Of a DNA stretch of 64,000 nucleotides, positions 51,110-59,579 are shown piece after piece. The stretch is from contig JAWXTY010000003.1 of the NCBI GenBank assembly GCA_044433115.1, forward strand, positions 1-64,000. Direction: 5' to 3'. The translations under genes were made by a program, and so were the position numbers. A model generated the notes under the pieces. It was not told the origin of the DNA, did not search any database, and saw only the letters and a list, made by a program, of their open reading frames with translations. The DNA comes from CAKUIA01 sp044433115 (GTDB lineage: Bacteria > Verrucomicrobiota > Verrucomicrobiia > Opitutales > Intestinicryptomonadaceae). How positions within the stretch are numbered: the first letter of the stretch is position 1; each line of letters starts with the position of its first letter.

Positions 51110-52297
51110 ATGTCTAAGGAATCATTCGTAAGGACTAAACCACACGTTAATGTTGGTACAATCGGCCACATTGACCATGGTAAAACAACATTAACTACTG
51201 CTATCTTGAGTGTACAAGCTGGCAAGGGCTTGGCTCAAATTAAGTCTTATAAGGACATCGCTAAGGGCGGTACAGTTCGTGACGAAACTAAAACAGTTAC
51301 AATCGCTGTTGCACACGTTGAGTACGAAACTGAAAATCGTCACTATGCACACGTTGACTGCCCAGGACACGCAGACTTCGTAAAGAATATGATTACTGGT
51401 GCAGCTCAAATGGATGGAGCTATTCTAGTAGTATCTGCTGCTGACGGCCCTATGCCTCAAACTCGTGAGCACATCTTGTTGGCAAAGCAAGTTGGTGTAC
51501 CACAAATCGTTGTATTCTTGAACAAGTGCGACTTGTTGGACGACGAAGAGTTGTTAGACTTAGTTGAAATGGAAGTTAGAGAATTGTTATCTAAGTACAA
51601 TTTTGACGGCGACAACATCAAGGTTATCCGTGGTTCAGCTACTCAAGCTTTAGAAGGTGCTGATTTCGGTGTTAACTCTATTGGTGAATTGATGGACGCA
51701 ATTGACTCTGAAGTTGCAGAACCAGAAAGACCAGTTGACAAGCCATTTATGATGAGCATTGAAGACGTGTTCTCTATCACAGGTCGTGGTACAGTTGCAA
51801 CAGGTCGTATTGAACGTGGTATCGTTAAAGTTGGTGAAGAAGTTGAAATCGTTGGCTTAGGCGAAACTATGAAGACTACAGTAACTGGTGTTGAAATGTT
51901 CCGTAAGTTGTTAGACCAAGGTCAAGCAGGTGATAACGTAGGTTTGTTACTTCGTGGTATCGAAAAGACACAAATCCAACGTGGACACGTAATTGCAAAG
52001 CCTGGTTCAGTAAAGCCTCATAACAAGGCACAAGCTGAAATCGTTGTATTGACTAAAGAAGAAGGTGGCAGACACACTCCATTCTTTAACAACTACCGCC
52101 CACAATTCTTCTTCGGTACAGCAGACGTTACTGGCGTATGTCAATTACCTGAAGGTGTTGAAATGGTTATGCCTGGTGATAACATCTCTATCACAATTGA
52201 ATTGCAAAAAGAAATTGCAATGGAAAAGGGTCAACGTTTCGCAATTCGTGAAGGTGGTCGTACAATTGGTGCAGGTCGTATCAGCGAAATCCTATAA
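51110..52297 (+). CDS. tuf: Elongation factor Tu
   Basis: Delivers aminoacyl-tRNA to the ribosome. The 395 residues have G1 GHIDHGKTTL (18-27), DCPGHADFVKN, NKCDLLDD and the SATQALE region. Domains 2 and 3 are complete and end in RTIGAGRISEIL. Codons are highly biased (GGT, GTT, CGT, TTG) as expected of a highly expressed gene. The upstream AGAGAAGAAA is a modest ribosome binding site. It is flanked by tRNA-Thr and tRNA-Trp. Confidence 0.98.
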   Translation: MSKESFVRTKPHVNVGTIGHIDHGKTTLTTAILSVQAGKGLAQIKSYKDIAKGGTVRDETKTVTIAVAHVEYETENRHYAHVDCPGHADFVKNMITGAAQMDGAILVVSAADGPMPQTREHILLAKQVGVPQIVVFLNKCDLLDDEELLDLVEMEVRELLSKYNFDGDNIKVIRGSATQALEGADFGVNSIGELMDAIDSEVAEPERPVDKPFMMSIEDVFSITGRGTVATGRIERGIVKVGEEVEIVGLGETMKTTVTGVEMFRKLLDQGQAGDNVGLLLRGIEKTQIQRGHVIAKPGSVKPHNKAQAEIVVLTKEEGGRHTPFFNNYRPQFFFGTADVTGVCQLPEGVEMVMPGDNISITIELQKEIAMEKGQRFAIREGGRTIGAGRISEIL

Positions 52298-52318
52298 TTA
52301 AAAGCGATTAAATAAATA

Positions 52319-52353
52319 TTTCTACAGGCTTCTTTAGTGGGAGCGTGTAGAAA
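52319..52353 (+). other. Hairpin between tuf and tRNA-Trp
   Basis: TTTCTACA and TGTAGAAA with an inner GCT/AGC continuation form a strong stem. There is no clear T-run, so it may be a processing stem that separates the tuf mRNA from tRNA-Trp. Confidence 0.45.
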
Positions 52354-52377
52354 GTTGTTTAAAAGGATAAAAAATTT

Positions 52378-52450
52378 AGGGGTGTAGCGCAATTGGTAGA
52401 GTAGCGGTCTCCAAAACCGTCGGTTGGGGGTTCGAGTCCCTCCGCCCCTG
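52378..52450 (+). tRNA. tRNA-Trp(CCA)
   Basis: Acceptor AGGGGTG/CGCCCCT, anticodon stem GCGGT/ACCGT with loop CTCCAAA giving CCA, T-arm GGGTTCGAGTCCC and discriminator G. tRNA-Trp before secE is the usual arrangement. Confidence 0.95.
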
Positions 52451-52476
52451 TTTTTTTAAAGAAAGAAATAAATAAT

Positions 52477-52686
52477 ATGGCAAATCCATTTTCAAAGATA
52501 AGACAATTTTATAAAGAGACTATCACAGAGCTAAAGAGAGTATCGTGGCCTACGTTCAAAGAAGTTAGGTTATATATGCTAATGGTTTTTGTTTCTTTGT
52601 CTTTAATGGGTGCATTTTTGTTTGTTGCAGATTTTTCTATAACAAACGTTATAGCATTGTTCACAGAGCTTGTAAAATCTATATAA
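52477..52686 (+). CDS. secE: Preprotein translocase subunit SecE
   Basis: 69 residues, one hydrophobic span at about 33-56. The SecE signature is ELKRVSWPTFKEV. It clamps the SecY halves in the inner membrane. It is placed between tRNA-Trp and nusG as expected. The AAAGAAAGA upstream is purine-rich. Confidence 0.93.
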   Translation: MANPFSKIRQFYKETITELKRVSWPTFKEVRLYMLMVFVSLSLMGAFLFVADFSITNVIALFTELVKSI

Positions 52687-52712
52687 TTTATAGATAATTT
52701 GTATAAAGAGAT

Positions 52713-53294
52713 ATGACATTAGATACGACAGATAATCGCAGGTGGTACACTTTGCAAGTACGCTCAAATATGGAGAAGAAGGTTCAAACTTCTTTGATAA
52801 ATCAATTGGAACTCAATGATATGGCTGAATATATATCTAAAGAGGATATATTAGTTCCAGAAGAGCAAGTTGCAGTATATAAAGATGGCAAGAAATTAGC
52901 CCCAAAAGCACGTAAGTTATTCCCAGGTTATGTCTTTGTAAGAGTTAAGCTTTTTGATGACGATGACGCATTAATTCAAGCACCTTGGAATTTTCTAAGG
53001 TCTATTAATGGTGTAATCAATTTTATGGGTGGGTTAAGACCGACTCCATTGAGAAAAAAAGAAGTCCAAGATATATTTAATCAGCTTGAAAGTTCTAAGG
53101 AGCAAGTTAAGTCTGACATTAAGTATTCAGTTGGCGAGTCTGTAAGAATAGAAGAAGGTCCTTTTATGAGTTTAACTGGTATCATAGAAGAGATAGATGC
53201 AGACAATGGAAAATTAAAGGTGAGTGTGTCAATATTTGGCAGATTTACTCCAGTTGAATTGGACTACAAGCAAGTTCGCTATGTAGAAGAATAA
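52713..53294 (+). CDS. nusG: Transcription termination/antitermination factor NusG
   Basis: 193 residues. The NGN domain has RRWYTLQVRSNMEKKVQ and the KLFPGYVFVRV region. The KOW motif (GESVRIEEGPFMSLTGIIEE) closes the protein. It links RNA polymerase with Rho or the ribosome. It is 26 bases downstream of secE and 59 bases upstream of rplK. Confidence 0.95.
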   Translation: MTLDTTDNRRWYTLQVRSNMEKKVQTSLINQLELNDMAEYISKEDILVPEEQVAVYKDGKKLAPKARKLFPGYVFVRVKLFDDDDALIQAPWNFLRSINGVINFMGGLRPTPLRKKEVQDIFNQLESSKEQVKSDIKYSVGESVRIEEGPFMSLTGIIEEIDADNGKLKVSVSIFGRFTPVELDYKQVRYVEE

Positions 53295-53353
53295 GAGAAT
53301 TTATTACGTAAAGCCTCAGCAAAACAAGATAAAAAATTAAGAATTAAAATAAA

Positions 53354-53776
53354 ATGGCAAAAAAAGTTGTAAAAATAGTAAAGTTGCAGTTACCTGCAGG
53401 TGCTGCTAATCCAGCTCCTCCAGTAGGTCCAGCTTTGGGTGCAGCAGGTGTTAACATTATGGCGTTTTGTAAAGAGTTTAACGCTCGTACAAAAGACCAA
53501 GCGGGTTTAATCTTACCAGCAGTAATTTCTGTATATCAAGATAAATCTTTCTCATTTGTATTAAAGTCGCCTCCAGCGTCTGTATTAATCAAGAAGGCAT
53601 TAGGTTTAGCATCAGGTAGTGCAAAGCCAAATACTGACAAGGTTGGACAAATAACAAGAGAGCAAGTTTTAGAAATCGCTAAAACAAAAGTTAAGGACTT
53701 AAACTCTAACGACGAAGAAGCAGCAATTAAGATTATTGCAGGTACAGCTCGTTCAATGGGTATAGACCTTGTTTAA
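53354..53776 (+). CDS. rplK: Ribosomal protein L11
   Basis: L11 of the GTPase centre stalk base. The 140 residues open with KKVVKIVKLQLPAGAANPAP, followed by PPVGPALGAAGVNIM and FCKEFN. The C-terminal domain has IIAGTARSMGI. It is the first of the two-gene rplK-rplA part. Confidence 0.96.
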   Translation: MAKKVVKIVKLQLPAGAANPAPPVGPALGAAGVNIMAFCKEFNARTKDQAGLILPAVISVYQDKSFSFVLKSPPASVLIKKALGLASGSAKPNTDKVGQITREQVLEIAKTKVKDLNSNDEEAAIKIIAGTARSMGIDLV

Positions 53777-53790
53777 TTAAAAAATTTAGT

Positions 53791-53828
53791 ACTACCTATT
53801 GTCTAATTTTGGGCGATGGGTAGTTTTA
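53791..53828 (+). promoter_or_regulatory. Attenuator-like hairpin between rplK and rplA
   Basis: ACTACCTATTG and CGATGGGTAGT form an 11-bp stem (two G-U pairs) with a loop of about 12 bases and a TTTTAG tail. It lies in the 101-base gap. It may reduce read-through or be an L1 binding site. Which is unknown. Confidence 0.5.
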
Positions 53829-53877
53829 GTATAAAAAATAACCGCACTGCATAGCAGGAGACAAAAATAAAAAAGTC

Positions 53878-54561
53878 ATGGTAAAAAGAAGCAAAAGATA
53901 TAAGCAAGCGGCAGAGCAAGTTTCAGATAGCGCTTTAGGATTAGAGCAAGCTGTTGAGTTACTTTCTACATTGCCAAAAGTTAAATTCGACGAGACAGTT
54001 CAATTGTCAGTCAAGATACAATTAGAAGCTAAGCAATCTAATTTAAGTATTAGAGGTACAGTAAGTTTGCCACATGGTAGTGGTAAGAACGTTAAGGTTT
54101 TGGTATTCACTGAAAATGCACAAGCTGCATTAGATGCTGGTGCAGACCACGCTGGTTTAGAAGATGTATTAAAGCAAATCGAGTCTGGTTGGTTAGATTT
54201 CGACGTAGCAATTTCTACAACATCTGCTATGAAAGACGTACGTAAGGCTGCTAGAGTATTGGGTCCAAGAGGTTTAATGCCTAACCCTAAGAGTGGTACA
54301 GTTACAGACGATATTGCTGATGCAATCAAGCAAGTTAAAGCTGGTAGAGTTGAGTTCAAGATGGACAAGACTGGCAATGTTGGTATAGTAATTGGCAAGC
54401 GTAGTTTCGAAAACGAAAAGTTGGTAGAAAATGCGAAGGCTGCAATTGCTAGTTTGATAGCTGCTCGTCCTGAAACATACAAGGGTAAGTATATTGTAAA
54501 CACAACAATTAGTGCTACAATGACTCCTGGTATAACACTAAATAAATCTATAAGCGAATAA
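53878..54561 (+). CDS. rplA: Ribosomal protein L1
   Basis: L1 of the mobile stalk, 227 residues. It has FDETVQLSVKIQLEAKQ, then SLPHGSGKNVKVLVF and the signature VLGPRGLMPNPKSGTV. In other bacteria L1 represses its own operon through a leader hairpin. AGGAGACAAAA (about 20 bases upstream) is a strong but distant ribosome binding site. It is followed by rplJ ten bases later. Confidence 0.96.
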   Translation: MVKRSKRYKQAAEQVSDSALGLEQAVELLSTLPKVKFDETVQLSVKIQLEAKQSNLSIRGTVSLPHGSGKNVKVLVFTENAQAALDAGADHAGLEDVLKQIESGWLDFDVAISTTSAMKDVRKAARVLGPRGLMPNPKSGTVTDDIADAIKQVKAGRVEFKMDKTGNVGIVIGKRSFENEKLVENAKAAIASLIAARPETYKGKYIVNTTISATMTPGITLNKSISE

Positions 54562-54571
54562 GGATTTTAAG

Positions 54572-55054
54572 ATGAGACCAGAAAAACAATATTTAATAAA
54601 CGAAGCAGTTTCTCACATATCATCATCTAACTATGTATTCTTGTTGAATTTCACAGGAGTAACAGTTGCTGATGCTAGCACATTCCGTAGAGCTTTGGCT
54701 ACTAAGGGTGCAGAGTTTCACATTGTAAAGAACACTATTTTAGATATAGCAGCAAAGGCTCAAGAATTACCTGACTTGTCAGAATTTTTGGCAGGACCTA
54801 CAGCAGTTATCGCTGGTGGCGAGTCTGTTACAGAAGTTGCTAAAATCATAGTAGATTTCGTAAAGGGTAAAGAAAACGCAAATGTTAAAGTTGGTGTTTT
54901 AGATAAGAACCTTTTAGATACAGTTCAAATCGAAGAATTGAGTGCATTACCAAACCTAGATGGTATGAAGGCAAAGTTCTTGTCTTTGATGTTGTTGGCA
55001 TCTCCACAAGGAGTGTTAAACTTGTTGAAGGCAAAGAGCGAAAAGGAAGACTAA
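54572..55054 (+). CDS. rplJ: Ribosomal protein L10
   Basis: L10 anchors L7/L12 dimers to the stalk. The 160 residues have the YVFLLNFTGVTVADASTFRR start, then EFHIVKNTILDIAA and a hydrophobic C-terminal helix (KFLSLMLLASPQGVLNLLKA) that binds L12 dimers. It follows rplA with a ten-base gap, unusually close for this pair. Confidence 0.94.
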   Translation: MRPEKQYLINEAVSHISSSNYVFLLNFTGVTVADASTFRRALATKGAEFHIVKNTILDIAAKAQELPDLSEFLAGPTAVIAGGESVTEVAKIIVDFVKGKENANVKVGVLDKNLLDTVQIEELSALPNLDGMKAKFLSLMLLASPQGVLNLLKAKSEKED

Positions 55055-55234
55055 TTCCTTTTGGAGTCGAGTATGGGTTATGCTCATACTTGCTTTTTAA
55101 AAATAATTTCATAAATAGGCGTATGTGCGTCTAGTCAAAAAAACAATAATAAAGAACTAAAGAATGAGCTTAGGGAGAGTAAATATCCTTAAACACTCGC
55201 AAGAGTACTAAGCATTCAAAGGAGAAATAATAAA
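55055..55234 (+). promoter_or_regulatory. Structured spacer between rplJ and rplL
   Basis: 180 bases without a gene. A hairpin AGTATG/CATACT (55070-55090) is followed by GCTTTTTA. GCTTAG (55168) pairs with CTAAGC (55208), enclosing further short stems. AAAGGAG sits ten bases before the rplL start. It may be a promoter, a processing site or an L10-L12 leader displaced from its usual position before rplJ. Confidence 0.4.
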
Positions 55235-55609
55235 ATGGCAGATATAAATAAAGAACAAGTAATCGAATGGTTGAGCGGCTTAACAATTTTAGAAGTTGCA
55301 GCTCTAGTTAAAGAATTAGAAGAAAAGTGGGGCGTAACAGCAGCAGCTCCTGTAGCTATGGTTGCAGCAGCAGCAGACGCAGGTCCAGCTGAAGAAAAGA
55401 CTGAGTTCGACGTAATCTTAAAAGAAATTGGTGCAAACAAGATTGCAGTAATTAAAGAAGTACGTGGCATCACAGGCTTAGGCTTGAAGGAAGCTAAGGA
55501 CTTAGTTGAAGGTGCTCCTAAGGCTGTTAAGGAAGGTGTTTCTAAGGACGAAGCTACTGAAATTGAAGCTAAGCTAAAGGCAACTGGTGCAACTGTTGAA
55601 ATTAAGTAA
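55235..55609 (+). CDS. rplL: Ribosomal protein L7/L12
   Basis: 124 residues. An N-terminal dimerisation helix, an Ala-rich hinge (about 35-52) and the C-terminal factor-binding domain with EKTEFDVILKEIGANKIAVI and GLGLKEAKDLVEGAPK. A strong AAAGGAG supplies the start, unlike most genes here. It is followed by an attenuator before rpoB. Confidence 0.97.
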   Translation: MADINKEQVIEWLSGLTILEVAALVKELEEKWGVTAAAPVAMVAAAADAGPAEEKTEFDVILKEIGANKIAVIKEVRGITGLGLKEAKDLVEGAPKAVKEGVSKDEATEIEAKLKATGATVEIK

Positions 55610-55648
55610 TTAACTTGATTATCAACAATTAATATTATTTAACGGATA

Positions 55649-55690
55649 GGCAAAGCCTCAAGAAAAATGAGGCTTTGCTTGCCCTTTTTC
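55649..55690 (+). terminator. Attenuator/terminator between rplL and rpoB
   Basis: GGCAAAGCCTCA and TGAGGCTTTGCTTGCC form a long stem (with a two-base bulge), followed by CTTTTTC. It matches the position of the known attenuator that lowers rpoBC relative to ribosomal genes in E. coli. Confidence 0.75.
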
Positions 55691-55763
55691 AAATTTAGCT
55701 AGGCGTATAGCAGAATATATGCCAAAAAAAACACACATAGCAAAAAAACGAAAATAAAAAGAG

Positions 55764-58700
55764 ATGTCTGAGCGAAAAAATTTTGGTAAATTGCAAGATG
55801 TAATAGACTTGCCAAACCTAATAGAAAACCAGCTTAATTCCTATGCGGAATTTTTGCAGAGAGACCAAGTGCCATCACAAAGGAAGATGATTGGCTTACA
55901 CGCTGTATTTAGCGAAGTGTTCCCTATAGTAAGTTACGACGAGAAGATTAAATTAGAATACGTTTCATATAGGTTTGATGGTCCAAAGTACTCAGAGCAA
56001 GAGTGTATTAAAGAGAGTGTAACTTATTCAATTTCTCTCTACTTAACTTTGCGTTTGACAGAGGGCGATTCTTCTAGGGAAGAAGAGTTGTTTATGGGCG
56101 ATTTAAATATGATGACTAGCAGTGGTTCATTTATAGTAAATGGAGCTGAGCGAGTTATAGTTAGTCAATTACACAGAAGCCCTGGTATATGTTATGAGGA
56201 GGCTTTGCACTCTTCTGGTAAGACTTTATTCTCATTTAGGTTAATACCTGATAGAGGTACATGGGTTGAGGTTCAATTTGACCAAAACGACTTGTTGTAC
56301 GTATACATAGACCGTAGACGTCGCCGTAGGAAGTTCTTGATTACTACATTATTGAGAGCGATGGGCAAGAGTTCTAACAGTGAGATTATAGAATTGTTCT
56401 ACACTGTTGAGGATATGACTACTAAGATGGCTGAGAAGATGGAAGAAGTTTCTCACTATGTATTGGCAGAAGCTGTTACAGACCCAGATCCAGCAGGCAA
56501 GGGCAAGGTATTGTTAAAGCAATACGAAACTTTGACTAAGACTGCAATTATGGACTTTATGAGGGCAGGGATAGCAGAATTTAAGGTTATAGATACCACT
56601 GTAGACGAAGGTGTTATAATCAAGGCTATCAAAAAAGACCCTTCTAAGAACGAAGAAGAAGCCTTGAAGACTATTTACAAGCAACTTCGCCCAGGCGAAC
56701 CTGTAAATGCAAGCAATGCAAGAGCTTTATTACGCCGTACTCTACAAGACCCTAAGCGTTATGATTTAGGTAGAGTTGGTAGATTTAAAATCAATCAAAA
56801 ATTGGGTCTAAGCACTGATTTAGACACAAGGGTTGTAACTATAGAAGACATAGTAGAAGGTACTAAGTATTTAAGTAAGTTGCGTAAGGGTGAAGGTTAT
56901 ATAGATGATATTGACCACTTAGGTAGCAGAAGAGTACGTACAGTTGGCGAGCTTTTGGCTAACCAATGCCGTGTAGGTTTAGCTCGTACTGAAAAGCAAG
57001 TTAAGGAAAAGATGAGTGCTGCAGAGCAAAATTCTGAAAACTTGACTCCTGGAAAGCTTTTGAATACAAAGTCTATGACAGCGATGGTAAGAGAGTTCTT
57101 TGCAAGAAATCAATTATCTCAATTTATGGACCAAATCAATCCATTGTCTGAATTGACTCACAAGAGAAGATTGTCAGCTTTAGGTCAAGGTGGTTTAAGT
57201 AGAGAAAGAGCTGGCTTTGAAGTTAGAGACGTACACCACTCTCACTATGGTAGAATTTGTCCTATTGAAACTCCTGAAGGTCCAAACATTGGTCTTATCA
57301 ATTCTTTGTCTAGTTATTCAAAGATAAACGAGTTTGGCTTTATTGAAACTCCTTATAGAGTTATAATTGATGGAGCTTGGACGGGCGATATAGAATATTT
57401 GACTGCAGACCAAGAAGAGGGCAAGGTAATTGCTCAAGCAAATTCTGAATTAGACGAAAAGAATAATTTGGTAGGCAAGTGCGTAGTTAGAATGCGAGAC
57501 GAAGTGTTCGAAGTTGAGCCAAGCGAGGTTCAATATATGGACGTTAGCCCTAAGCAAATGGTATCTATAGTAGCAGGTTTAATTCCGTTCTTGGAACACG
57601 ATGACGCTAACAGAGCTTTGATGGGTTCGAATATGCAACGTCAAGGTGTGCCTTTGTTGACTCCTGAGTCTCCTTTTGTGGGAACTGGTGTTGAAAAGTA
57701 TGTTGCTAGAGACTCTATGACTGTAATTATTGCAGCAGAAGAAGGTAAGGTAGCAAGCGTAGAGGCAAGTCGTATTATAGTTACTCGTGATGGATTTATG
57801 CCAGAGTTGGTTGATGGCGAGTATAAGACTAATGCACTATTGGGCGTATATGTATATAACTTAAGGAAGTTTATGCGTTCAAACAATGCTACTTGTTTCA
57901 ATCAAAAGCCTATAGTAAAGAAGGGTCAGATTGTATCAAAGGGCGATGTTTTAGCTGATGGTGCAAGTACTCAAGATGGCGAATTGGCTTTGGGTAGAAA
58001 TGTATTGGTTGCATTTATGCCTTGGAATGGTTATAACTTTGAAGATGCTATTTTGTTGTCTGAAAAGTTGATTAAGAACGACGTATTTACATCTATACAC
58101 ATTGAAGTATTTGAGTCTACAGCGAGAGACACTAAGTTAGGACCTGAAGAAATTACAAGGGATATACCTAATGTAGGTGATGAGGCTTTGAAGGACTTAG
58201 ATAGAAATGGTGTAATTAGAGTTGGTGCTGAAGTAAAGCCAGGCGACATTTTAGTTGGTAAGATTACTCCTAAGAGCGAAACTGAATTAGCTCCAGAAGA
58301 AAAATTGCTAAGAGCGATTTTCGGTGAAAAGGCTGCAGACGTAAAGGATACATCTTTAAAAGTTCCATCTGGTACAGAAGGTATCATAATGGACGTTAAG
58401 ACTTCTACAAGAATAGACAAGGAAAGTGATACTATGTCTAATTCTGATATGAGAAGGCAACAAAAGAAGTTATCTGAAGAGTTGAAGATTGAGACAGACA
58501 AGTTGAAGTCTGAGCTTACTGAAGCTTTATCTAATGTATTGTTGGGCGAAAAGATACCTTTGGACGTACGCAACAAGCAAACTGACGAAGTTATAATCCC
58601 AGCAAATCGTAAGATTACAAAGACTTTATTGCGTAAGTTGGCATCTGTATCTAAGTATATAGATATAAATCCATCTCCAGTTCGCCAAAAGATAATGGAA

Positions 58701-59543
58701 ATAGTTGATCATTATCAATTGAGATTTACTGAAGTTGAAAACGACAACAAGAGAAAAGTTGATGTGTTGACTTCTGGTGGTGGCGAAGCACAAAGCGTTA
58801 TCAAGAACGTAAAGGTTTATATAGCTGCAAAGCGTAAGATACAAGTTGGCGATAAGATGGCAGGACGACATGGTAATAAGGGTATTGTTGCTCGTATAGT
58901 ACCAGAAGAAGATATGCCATATTTAGAAGACGGCACTCCTGTTGAAATTTGCTTGAACCCAATGGGTGTACCAAGTCGAATGAACGTAGGTCAGGTCTTG
59001 GAAACGCACTTAGGTTGGGCTTGTAAGAAGTTAGGATTTAAGGTGGCAACTCCTGTATTTGATGGTATCAGCGAAAAAGACATTAGGTCTTACTTGGATA
59101 AGTCTGGTTTCCCAATGAGTGCAAAGACTAGGTTGATAGATGGCTTAAGTGGCGATTTTATGGACCAAGACGTGGTTGTTGGCTATATCTATATGATGAA
59201 GTTGAACCACTTAGTTGCAGATAAGATCCACGCTCGTGCTGTTGGTCCTTACTCATTGATTACTCAACAACCATTGGGTGGTAAGGCTCAATATGGTGGT
59301 CAAAGATTTGGTGAGATGGAAGTTTGGGCATTGGAAGCTTATGGTGCTGCATATACTCTACAAGAATTATTGACTGTAAAGAGTGATGACGTTCAAGGTA
59401 GAACAAAGATATATGAGCAGTTGGTTAAAGGTGATAATTCACTACAAGCTGGTGTTCCTCAATCATTTAATGTATTGATGAAGGAAATGCAAAGTTTGTG
59501 TCTGGACGTAAAAGTACAGTCTTCAGATGTAGTTGAGCAATAA
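55764..59543 (+). CDS. rpoB: RNA polymerase subunit beta
   Basis: 1259 residues. The rifampicin region reads FFARNQLSQFMDQINPLSEL, then THKRRLSALGQGGLSRERAG with no resistance-type change visible. Catalytic region blocks (HSHYGRICPIETPEGPNIGL) are complete. The C-terminal clamp ends normally (GKAQYGGQRFGEMEVWALEA). A charged coiled-coil insertion lies near 890-960. rpoC follows 36 bases later. Confidence 0.97.
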   Translation: MSERKNFGKLQDVIDLPNLIENQLNSYAEFLQRDQVPSQRKMIGLHAVFSEVFPIVSYDEKIKLEYVSYRFDGPKYSEQECIKESVTYSISLYLTLRLTEGDSSREEELFMGDLNMMTSSGSFIVNGAERVIVSQLHRSPGICYEEALHSSGKTLFSFRLIPDRGTWVEVQFDQNDLLYVYIDRRRRRRKFLITTLLRAMGKSSNSEIIELFYTVEDMTTKMAEKMEEVSHYVLAEAVTDPDPAGKGKVLLKQYETLTKTAIMDFMRAGIAEFKVIDTTVDEGVIIKAIKKDPSKNEEEALKTIYKQLRPGEPVNASNARALLRRTLQDPKRYDLGRVGRFKINQKLGLSTDLDTRVVTIEDIVEGTKYLSKLRKGEGYIDDIDHLGSRRVRTVGELLANQCRVGLARTEKQVKEKMSAAEQNSENLTPGKLLNTKSMTAMVREFFARNQLSQFMDQINPLSELTHKRRLSALGQGGLSRERAGFEVRDVHHSHYGRICPIETPEGPNIGLINSLSSYSKINEFGFIETPYRVIIDGAWTGDIEYLTADQEEGKVIAQANSELDEKNNLVGKCVVRMRDEVFEVEPSEVQYMDVSPKQMVSIVAGLIPFLEHDDANRALMGSNMQRQGVPLLTPESPFVGTGVEKYVARDSMTVIIAAEEGKVASVEASRIIVTRDGFMPELVDGEYKTNALLGVYVYNLRKFMRSNNATCFNQKPIVKKGQIVSKGDVLADGASTQDGELALGRNVLVAFMPWNGYNFEDAILLSEKLIKNDVFTSIHIEVFESTARDTKLGPEEITRDIPNVGDEALKDLDRNGVIRVGAEVKPGDILVGKITPKSETELAPEEKLLRAIFGEKAADVKDTSLKVPSGTEGIIMDVKTSTRIDKESDTMSNSDMRRQQKKLSEELKIETDKLKSELTEALSNVLLGEKIPLDVRNKQTDEVIIPANRKITKTLLRKLASVSKYIDINPSPVRQKIMEIVDHYQLRFTEVENDNKRKVDVLTSGGGEAQSVIKNVKVYIAAKRKIQVGDKMAGRHGNKGIVARIVPEEDMPYLEDGTPVEICLNPMGVPSRMNVGQVLETHLGWACKKLGFKVATPVFDGISEKDIRSYLDKSGFPMSAKTRLIDGLSGDFMDQDVVVGYIYMMKLNHLVADKIHARAVGPYSLITQQPLGGKAQYGGQRFGEMEVWALEAYGAAYTLQELLTVKSDDVQGRTKIYEQLVKGDNSLQAGVPQSFNVLMKEMQSLCLDVKVQSSDVVEQ

Positions 59544-59579
59544 TTGTTATTGATAAAAAAATAAATTTAGGAAATTTCG

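Noticed and set aside
54000..54503. Opposite-strand ORF of 167 codons inside rplA
   Set aside because: It is a by-product of biased rplA codons. L1 is unmistakable on the plus strand.
58031..58576. Opposite-strand ORF of 181 codons inside rpoB
   Set aside because: rpoB covers the region with continuous conserved sequence. The reverse frame looks like a low-complexity shadow.
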